Shown here: positions 57,951-64,000 of the stretch, in pieces
Numbering within the stretch: position 1 is the stretch's first letter
Layout: every line of letters begins with the position of its first letter
Assembly: GCA_016715105.1 (NCBI GenBank)
Contig: JADKBO010000002.1
Location: 186,001-250,000 of the forward strand
Length of the DNA: 64,000 nt
Direction: 5' to 3'
From: Saprospiraceae bacterium
GTDB lineage: Bacteria > Bacteroidota > Bacteroidia > Chitinophagales > Saprospiraceae
Position numbers and translations under genes: made by a program
The notes under the pieces: generated by a model
Told to the model about the DNA's origin: nothing
The model's input: only the letters and a program-made list of their open reading frames with translations
Databases searched by the model: none

Positions 57951-60900
57951 CTATTGAGGTAATGGATTTTGCTGGGCAAATTTACCCACTGCATCCTTCA
58001 TTTGCTTCTCAAAGGCCGGATCACCTATCCGTTGGGACATCGAAATTATATCATTCACCGCCCTTGAAGCATAACTCATATCTGATTGAAATGATTGGAG
58101 GTCATCTTCGTCCAGAGTCAAGTAAAATTCCATGTGTTGTCTGGTTTCCTCCGCTAATATTTTCAGATGCTTTTTAGCGTCATCATATGCGCCAGCGGTC
58201 ACCAAAACGTTGATGAAAGAAGTAATACCAGCATCATACCTGAAATTCATATTTGGAAACGCTTCAAAGTATTTATTCACTATCGCTACTGCTTTAGTAG
58301 AATCACCTACATTGATAAAATTGAATGCCGATCGCAACATGGTGAACTTCATTGCTTGAATTTCAGCCATGTAACTTCTATCAACAAATAAATGTTCTTT
58401 ATCAAAATTACCCCATTTCCACTTGGTCATCATATTATCATATGCAAGATCATTGGCCATTCTGCCACTTCCATATATACCCAATTGCGGATCGCTCTGT
58501 GACCTTATTGGAATGAGCCTCAATGCAAGTCCTTCTAACTGCGTGTAATCCTTCATGCCCATCATCTTTTCTTCCTTAGCCGTAACCGAGAAATAGATTG
58601 GACGATCATAATAATTGGAAGCAATCAAGTCAAGCACAGAGATGTCATCTTTGGTGATGTAATTATTCCCTGGTAAAGTAATCGGAATAAAATCAACCAT
58701 TTGAGAAACACTATCCTTGATCATACCTGTTGCAGCAAACTTCTGCTTGTCTATCGGTAGATAGATGTTGCGTGTTGGCCAATAAGGATAACCATTGGAT
58801 GACTTCTGACCAGATGCCGCCAATTTTAATGCGTCTGGCAAACTCATGGATGCCACTTGATCCTTTCCTGGTTCTGGTAACAATATCTGATTCATACTTT
58901 TGTACTTGTACAAATCTTCTGGAATCGTCAATTTTATGCCCGGAGAATCATTTACTTTGGTACGAAGTTTATTGATATACCAGTCCACAGCAATCAAACT
59001 CAAGTTTACCACTCTTACATCTGTACGGATGCCTTCTACTTCTTGTGCATACCACAGAGGATAGGTATCGTTATCACCGTAGGTAAAAATGATGGCATTT
59101 TTCGCCAGAGAATTGAGGAAGTTGGAAGCATAATCTCTAGAAGCAGTAATTTCTTTTCTGCTGAGATCATCATAATTCTGGAAGCCCATAATCACAGGCG
59201 CTGATAATGCAAGTACGCCAGCTATAACTGCTCCAGGTATTGCTCCAGTTTTGAGGCGATTGGTAAATACATCAAACAATGCCAGAACTCCCAATCCTAC
59301 CCAGGTTGCAAAGGTCATCATAGAACCCACCAAAACATAGTCCCTTTCTCGGGGTTCGTTGGGCGGTTGATTGGAATAAATGATGATACCCAGACCTGTA
59401 ATGAGAAATAACAATAGATTGACGAAAAACTCCTTTTTGGATTTAGAAAAATGGTAAATGAGTCCAAATATTCCAAAAAGCAACGGTAAGAAATAATACG
59501 TGTTTCTCGATTGCTCTTCTTTGATGGCGTCTGGCAATTTATCCATATTGTACAAATTAGCCTCATCAATCACTTCGATACCACTCAACCAGTGACCATC
59601 TTTTACATTCCATGGGAAAAATCCTTGGTCAGCATTTTGCCTGCCCACAAAGTTCCACATAAAATATCTCCAATACATCCAGCCTATTTGGTACTTAAAC
59701 AAAAAGGCCATGTTATAACCCATTCCCGGGTCTTTATCGACTGGATAACCCAAAGCTTCACGCCAAATGTTGTGCATTTCAGTTCTATCTTGGTGGCCAA
59801 TCCTTGGGAGGAAAACATTGTCCCTTTTATTCCACTCATAGTCCAATTTTTCATCAACTTCTTTATAGCTGTTTCCGACTCTTCCATACCGAGTTTCTCT
59901 TTTCACACCAACAGGCTTTGCGTTGAAATGTGGTCCAGAAATCAATGGTCTTTCTCCGTATTGCTCCCTGTTGAGGTAAGGTATCAATCGGATAGCATCA
60001 GAAGGCGTATTCATATTTACGGGTGTATCCGCATTGGCTCTTATGACAATGACACCAATGGTAGCAGATGCTATAACGATCAATGTCATCGACATAAATA
60101 TCGTTTGTAATAACTGATACCTTTTTCTGTGCGTATACTTCAAAGCATAATAACAAATACCACCTACGATCAAAACAGTTGGTATTAATCCTGAATGGAA
60201 TGGCATTCCTAGAGAGTTGACCGTGAATAATTCCATCTTAGACCACAAAGTTGGAATTCCCACGATGACCAACTTCATCACAAACCATATGAACAAAAGA
60301 CCTGCTAGTAAAGCCACTGCATATCCTTTGATATTGTGTTTTTCATATTTTTTGAAATAGTACAACAAAGCTACTGCTGGCAATGTAAGTAAACTCAATA
60401 AGTGCACCCCTATTGACATACCTGCACCAAACAAACATAAAACCAACCATCGGTCATTTTCTGTGTCATCTGGAAGGTTATACCACTTGATGGCCGTCCA
60501 GATTGTCAGGGCGTTGAAAAAAGTCGACATAGCGTACACTTCACCTTCAACTGCTGAAAACCATACGGATGTACAAAAAGCCGCTGTAAGTCCGCTTACT
60601 AATCCTGCAAAACCAAGCGCTACATTTTGGCCAAGATCAGTTTCTTCTTTTCTTCCAACCAATGAAATCTTACCAAAGATCATCGTTACCCATGCAATAC
60701 ACATGGCCGCAAGTGCAGAAAACAATCCTGACATTAAATTCACTGAGAAAGCTATATCCGATGGATTATCAGAAACAATCGTTGCAACCCAAGTAAACAT
60801 TCTGCCTACCAACATAAACAAAGCAGCACCCGGCGGGTGAACAACTTCCAGTTTATAGGCGCCCAGGACAAATTCTCCGCAGTCCCAGAGACTTCCAGTA

Positions 60901-60983
60901 CGCTCCGCAGAGAGAAAATAGACACAAAGTGCTGTGAGAAAAACAATCACACCTACAATGTTGCTCGCTCGTTTAAAAGACAT
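57951..60983 (-). CDS. DUF2723 membrane protein, candidate GT-C glycosyltransferase
   Basis: A 1010-residue protein. About 12 membrane helices lie in the first 620 residues, followed by a large soluble domain. The first loop carries AERTGSLWDCGEFVLGAYKL, with acidic residues placed like the catalytic Asp/Glu of protein-O-mannosyltransferase-type enzymes, then HPPGAALFMLVGR. The family (DUF2723) is specific to Bacteroidota-like groups and is thought to glycosylate exported proteins, but this is not proven. The C-terminal part is helical (TPR-like repeats near residues 880-960). A TACATTTG element at 61089-61082 (minus strand) may be its promoter. Confidence 0.88.
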   Translation of the reverse strand: MSFKRASNIVGVIVFLTALCVYFLSAERTGSLWDCGEFVLGAYKLEVVHPPGAALFMLVGRMFTWVATIVSDNPSDIAFSVNLMSGLFSALAAMCIAWVTMIFGKISLVGRKEETDLGQNVALGFAGLVSGLTAAFCTSVWFSAVEGEVYAMSTFFNALTIWTAIKWYNLPDDTENDRWLVLCLFGAGMSIGVHLLSLLTLPAVALLYYFKKYEKHNIKGYAVALLAGLLFIWFVMKLVIVGIPTLWSKMELFTVNSLGMPFHSGLIPTVLIVGGICYYALKYTHRKRYQLLQTIFMSMTLIVIASATIGVIVIRANADTPVNMNTPSDAIRLIPYLNREQYGERPLISGPHFNAKPVGVKRETRYGRVGNSYKEVDEKLDYEWNKRDNVFLPRIGHQDRTEMHNIWREALGYPVDKDPGMGYNMAFLFKYQIGWMYWRYFMWNFVGRQNADQGFFPWNVKDGHWLSGIEVIDEANLYNMDKLPDAIKEEQSRNTYYFLPLLFGIFGLIYHFSKSKKEFFVNLLLFLITGLGIIIYSNQPPNEPRERDYVLVGSMMTFATWVGLGVLALFDVFTNRLKTGAIPGAVIAGVLALSAPVIMGFQNYDDLSRKEITASRDYASNFLNSLAKNAIIFTYGDNDTYPLWYAQEVEGIRTDVRVVNLSLIAVDWYINKLRTKVNDSPGIKLTIPEDLYKYKSMNQILLPEPGKDQVASMSLPDALKLAASGQKSSNGYPYWPTRNIYLPIDKQKFAATGMIKDSVSQMVDFIPITLPGNNYITKDDISVLDLIASNYYDRPIYFSVTAKEEKMMGMKDYTQLEGLALRLIPIRSQSDPQLGIYGSGRMANDLAYDNMMTKWKWGNFDKEHLFVDRSYMAEIQAMKFTMLRSAFNFINVGDSTKAVAIVNKYFEAFPNMNFRYDAGITSFINVLVTAGAYDDAKKHLKILAEETRQHMEFYLTLDEDDLQSFQSDMSYASRAVNDIISMSQRIGDPAFEKQMKDAVGKFAQQNPLPQ

Positions 60984-61128
60984 ATTTTTTGATTGACAAG
61001 TGGTATTAAAACTTAATTATGTGCATTAACATCCGAAAAAGATTTATCCGATGGTAACGTGATCAATAGTTGTATATTTTGCAAATGTATAAATATTATA
61101 TAAAAGCACGATGTATTGGGTGTATTGA

Positions 61129-61608
61129 TTATCCTACCACACCATCCAAAAGGGCATCCATGCAGGTTTTGGCAGTGATAAACAGCACTTCTCTACTTGC
61201 CGGAGAAATCCTCAAATCTTCATCAGACTCAAAGCTATCTTCAATAAAAGAAAGCATGTCCTCTTGTTTGGTAGACGCATAAAAAACATCCAATCTTCCT
61301 CTGAAAGGAATGTTGTTGTTTTCACCCAATTTTTCCCAGTTGAGTTCTTCCATCGCTTCTACTGCAGGTAGGCTACATGGCAAAATTGCCCCATTCACTT
61401 TTTCAATTGAAGCATAGATGACCACAACCACAAACCACAATAATTCATATTCCTCATCATTCAAGAGGTCCAGGTTTTCATCCGTGAGCAATGCTGCCAA
61501 AGCGGGTTGCTCATTGGAAATTTTGTCCTGCAATTTGAAAAACTGCTTTTCATTGTCGTCAAAACGCTCGACAATGTCCATGATCACATCTTCTGAAACA
61601 AACTGCAT
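61129..61608 (-). CDS. Conserved-looking cytoplasmic protein, unknown function
   Basis: A 159-residue acidic protein without signal peptide or membrane helix, starting at MQFVSEDVIMDIVERFDDNE. I chose this start instead of one eight codons earlier because it leads directly into a helical pattern. The segments EYELLWFVVVVIYASIE and FITAKTCMDALLDGVVG are recognisable as buried helices, but I do not recognise a family. It follows the YdjM-like gene by 53 bases on the same strand. Small acidic helical proteins of this type are often partners or adaptors; nothing specific can be claimed. Confidence 0.68.
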   Translation of the reverse strand: MQFVSEDVIMDIVERFDDNEKQFFKLQDKISNEQPALAALLTDENLDLLNDEEYELLWFVVVVIYASIEKVNGAILPCSLPAVEAMEELNWEKLGENNNIPFRGRLDVFYASTKQEDMLSFIEDSFESDEDLRISPASREVLFITAKTCMDALLDGVVG

Positions 61609-61661
61609 CTTATTTAAAATTTTAAGTGGCAAATATACTCCTCGGAAATAGATTTGACCAC

Positions 61662-62891
61662 TTAATTGCCACGCATTCTTATAAACATTGCTTTGAATGC
61701 ACTTTGCATATTGTTATTTGCTGGTCTTTGTGACGAAGGATCAATGTGATAATATCCGCTAGAGTCCTTTTCCAATACAAATTTGAAAATGTAATCGTCT
61801 TCGCCCATGCCGTCACCACCAAATGTGCCATAACGCATATCATTGACCTGTAGTCTGCCATCTTTTCTATACATGGCAGCATAATAACCTTTGCTAAACC
61901 ATTTGATCGTATATACATCGAAGTCATCTGCCTTTGCTCGCTGTAAGTGGTGGTTTTTTGGAATTTCCTGAAACAACATTTTTGCTTCTTTATCAAACAA
62001 AGAATATTGCCCCAGTAAAAAATGATCTTGTGTTTCTACTGTCCCTGACCATAAAATATTGTTGAGAATCGATGGGTTATTCATAAATCGAGTATAGGTA
62101 GTTTGTTGGGCTTTGAGAGAGGATGTCATTACGTTGTTGACACGATTTTTATTGAAGAATGAGGCATTCATATACATGGTGGACAAGACGATTCCTATCA
62201 CAGTAATCACCAATCTTTTCTTTTCAATTCTTTTGTAAAAAGCTGCCAAAATCAAGGGTATACCAAACAATAAAGTATACAAAGGATCGGCTACAGAAAT
62301 ATTATCCCATGAAATCCGGACGTCGCTTATTGGTGCAAAAAGTTGGGTTCCATAAACTGTAAAACAATCCAAAATAGGATGCGTAATGGTTGTCCAAAAG
62401 AAAAATATATACCATTGTTTGAATGTCACAAGGCTAACAGGCGTCTCATCCTTATAATAATGCTGCCAAAATCTCCTCAGCAAGACAATTCCTAAACCCA
62501 ATCCCAGCACAGAAATTGGCCATTTCCAAAAACTATCCGTCGAAAAAATAGCAATCACGGAGGGTAGTAATCCAACTAAAACACAGCCTAAAATGCCACA
62601 AATCAATACCAGATTTTTCCATGACCGCCTGAGGTAAAAGTCATTTTTGTATAACTTGGTCAGTACAAAGCTGTAAACCAATGGAGCAAGCAATGCATAA
62701 AATATGGAGTGACTAAAACCTCTATGTGCATGCAATGATTCCGCTGCCGTCATAAAAGGACTGCTCAACACATCCAAATCAGGAATGGTGCCAGCAATTC
62801 CGCCCCATACCATGGCCCTGTTCCCAAGCTTTCGACCTAAAATAAGTTCTCCAACTCCCGCTCCTAGTACAATCTGTGTTATCGAATCCAT
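61662..62891 (-). CDS. YdjM-like membrane-bound metal-dependent hydrolase (DUF457-like)
   Basis: A 409-residue protein. The N-terminus has MDSITQIVLGAGVGELILG, a small hydrophobic stretch, TIPDLDVL and AHRGFSHSIFYALL, with the conserved Asp/His pattern of the LexA-regulated YdjM/YfhO-type hydrolases. A second His/Asp motif is THPILDCFTVYGTQ. There are about five membrane helices, then a soluble C-terminal domain of about 170 residues. Metal-dependent hydrolase is the family name; the substrate is unknown. It lies 28 bases after the Dabb lipoprotein gene and is probably co-transcribed. Confidence 0.82.
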   Translation of the reverse strand: MDSITQIVLGAGVGELILGRKLGNRAMVWGGIAGTIPDLDVLSSPFMTAAESLHAHRGFSHSIFYALLAPLVYSFVLTKLYKNDFYLRRSWKNLVLICGILGCVLVGLLPSVIAIFSTDSFWKWPISVLGLGLGIVLLRRFWQHYYKDETPVSLVTFKQWYIFFFWTTITHPILDCFTVYGTQLFAPISDVRISWDNISVADPLYTLLFGIPLILAAFYKRIEKKRLVITVIGIVLSTMYMNASFFNKNRVNNVMTSSLKAQQTTYTRFMNNPSILNNILWSGTVETQDHFLLGQYSLFDKEAKMLFQEIPKNHHLQRAKADDFDVYTIKWFSKGYYAAMYRKDGRLQVNDMRYGTFGGDGMGEDDYIFKFVLEKDSSGYYHIDPSSQRPANNNMQSAFKAMFIRMRGN

Positions 62892-62919
62892 TGGTCAAAG
62901 CAAATATCTTGCTTCATTT

Positions 62920-63390
62920 CTATAACTTTTGAACCATAGAGTCATACACCTGCACCTTTTTCCAATATGCTTTGCATTGCTCAATAAATGCCAGGTGAAT
63001 AGGATCTACTTGATAAATATCTTGATCCGCTCTGTTTTTAAAATGGCAAATCCATGCGTAGTCATAACTGTTGTCTACCACATCTCTTGGTGTCATAGCC
63101 GCCTTTCCATACCACACCTCGTCGATACTTTCACACTTCGCCAACTTACCCAATTCTTCTTCAAATTTGGTTCTTTGTTCTGCAGTGACTCCTTCATTAA
63201 ACCAAAAAAATACAGTGTGAACAAACACAGAGTCAGATTCCATTTCTTCCATCTCTTCCATTTCTTTATTTTCTTCTGAAGTAATTTGGTCCGTTTCTGT
63301 TTCTACAACAGGTTCTGTGGTTTTCTTATCCTGACAAGCAGCCAAGCATAAAAGGCACATCAAAAAAGCAGAGGAAGCATAGTTTCTCAT
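62920..63390 (-). CDS. Dabb (stress-responsive A/B barrel) lipoprotein
   Basis: A 156-residue lipoprotein. The signal ends in LLCLAAC, with Cys19 as the lipidation site. An acidic linker (EENKEMEEMEEMESD) tethers a Dabb domain: VHTVFFWFNEGVTAEQRTKF, then LAKCESIDEVWYGKAA and YDYAWICHFKNRAD. The domain is a small ferredoxin-like barrel that often dimerises; the function here is unknown. The start at 63390 was chosen to open the lipoprotein signal; the longer frame adds 15 residues with no sense. It is preceded by the DUF885 gene, 19 bases away. Confidence 0.84.
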   Translation of the reverse strand: MRNYASSAFLMCLLCLAACQDKKTTEPVVETETDQITSEENKEMEEMEEMESDSVFVHTVFFWFNEGVTAEQRTKFEEELGKLAKCESIDEVWYGKAAMTPRDVVDNSYDYAWICHFKNRADQDIYQVDPIHLAFIEQCKAYWKKVQVYDSMVQKL

Positions 63391-63409
63391 AAATTTAGCA
63401 ATTGATTTT

Positions 63410-64000
63410 TTATAAAATAATGTCTTCAAGTACACTCAAAGGTATACAACCCGGCTGTAAAACCGCATTGTGAAATTGTTTGATGTCAAAACCTGGCATT
63501 TTACTTTTTTTATTCCGCAATTCGATGATTTTCAATTGGCCTATTTTATAGGAAAGTGCTTGCCCCGGCCAAGCCATGTATCGCTCGATTTCAGAAATGA
63601 TTTCTTCCTCAGATTTCGCCTCATTGTCCAGTGAATATTTGATTGCCTTTTCTCTGGACCATCCTTTTGCATGAATACCAGTATCAACAACCAATCTGAT
63701 TGCGCGATGTATTTCTGCACTCAACATGCCGAAGTATTGATAAGGATCTGTATACAAGCCCAATTCTTTGCCCAATGATTCGGTGTACAATGCCCATCCT
63801 TCGCCATACGCACTGTACCACAACAATTTTCTGAATGCAGGAAGGGAATCATTTTCCATCTGCAGTGAAATTTGATAATGGTGTCCCGGTATTGCCTCAT
63901 GCAAAAACAAGTCTTCATCACTGAGGGTGTTGTATTTTTTTACGTTAGGAATAGGCACATAAAATACTCCAGGACGTGATCCATCAATAGCACCTTGTTG
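63410..64000 (-). CDS. DUF885 family metalloprotease, 5' end outside the window
   Basis: The last 196 codons of a gene that continues past the right edge, so its N-terminus is missing. It contains the zinc-type motif HEAIPGHHYQ (about residues 35-44 of the visible part), AYGEGWALYTE and a C-terminus LRNKKSKMPGFDIKQFHN, all typical of DUF885 (HExxPGH) peptidase-like proteins. Members are usually about 550-600 residues with a signal or lipoprotein signal. In the window the frame is open up to base 64000. A GTG at 63958 in this frame is not the start. Confidence 0.88.
   Translation of the reverse strand, partial: QQGAIDGSRPGVFYVPIPNVKKYNTLSDEDLFLHEAIPGHHYQISLQMENDSLPAFRKLLWYSAYGEGWALYTESLGKELGLYTDPYQYFGMLSAEIHRAIRLVVDTGIHAKGWSREKAIKYSLDNEAKSEEEIISEIERYMAWPGQALSYKIGQLKIIELRNKKSKMPGFDIKQFHNAVLQPGCIPLSVLEDIIL

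Overview
The window is a stretch of chromosome from a member of the Bacteroidota (Bacteroidetes). The evidence is a 16S-Ile-Ala-23S-5S rRNA operon of that type, promoters of the form TTG-(19/20)-TAnnTTTG, almost no Shine-Dalgarno sequences in front of genes, and gene families centred on this phylum (DUF2723 membrane protein, DUF6090 protein, TonB-family barrel receptor with a carboxypeptidase-regulatory N-terminus, AtpZ next to bactofilin, a 5'-nucleotidase split into two genes). An environmental lineage such as the Saprospiria or Chitinophagia is my guess from overall flavour, not something I could test.

Layout. 1-5500: a complete rRNA operon on the minus strand with its promoter. 5.7-8.4 kb: a small secreted protein and a NarL-type two-component pair. 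8.5-10.2 kb: a free-methionine-sulfoxide reductase gene broken at its 3' end, a 31-bp duplication and an AAA/DUF4143 ATPase, which looks like an accessory insertion. 10.2-18 kb: ABC-F ATPase, heptose kinase with a Wzi/RemB-like outer-membrane protein, a frameshifted EamA transporter, a lone Opp-type permease and a CPBP protease. 18.3-23.3 kb: ligase-associated DEXH helicase, an unlisted 57-codon gene with its own promoter and terminator, a 162-bp palindromic element, a DUF6090 protein, an RBBP9-like hydrolase and a secreted protein of unknown function. 23.5-26.7 kb: GDP-fucose synthase followed by an acyl carrier protein / ligase / SDR cassette. 26.7-32 kb: a frameshifted SWIM-SNF2 helicase, hexose-6-phosphate mutarotase and ComF. 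32-34.2 kb: SCP2 protein and a large acyl-CoA dehydrogenase. 34.5-38.8 kb: TonB-type receptor and the two halves of a 5'-nucleotidase. 39-53 kb: FAA hydrolase, metK, dcd, an orphan RHH protein, AtpZ/bactofilin genes, trhO, DUF2147, nadE, metH and an SLBB polysaccharide-export protein. 53.3-55.3 kb: an unusual amidase and a roughly 0.9-kb array of hairpins. 55.3-64 kb: Opp-type permease, nadC, rpiB, DUF2723, a hypothetical, a YdjM-like hydrolase, a Dabb lipoprotein and the 3' part of a DUF885 peptidase.

Functional threads. There is one-carbon/SAM metabolism (metK, metH), NAD synthesis (nadE, nadC) and cell-surface work (heptose kinase, Wzi/RemB-like protein, fucose synthase with an acyl-modification cassette, SLBB export protein, DUF2723 candidate glycosyltransferase, bactofilin, amidase). 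Two genes (EamA transporter, SNF2 helicase) each carry a single-base frameshift in a short homopolymer. That fits either recent decay or consensus errors in the assembly.

The most striking unexplained structure is the tandem array at 54392-55302: ten A-type and nine B-type hairpins alternate every 47-50 bp. They share one right-hand half, while the left arms differ so that base pairing is kept by different partners. It is not a CRISPR array, because its spacers are conserved. I could not assign it to any known class from the sequence alone. Other noncoding structure of note is the 162-bp palindrome at 21178-21339 and the 7-bp-period arrays at 38.8, 39.0 and 44.3 kb.
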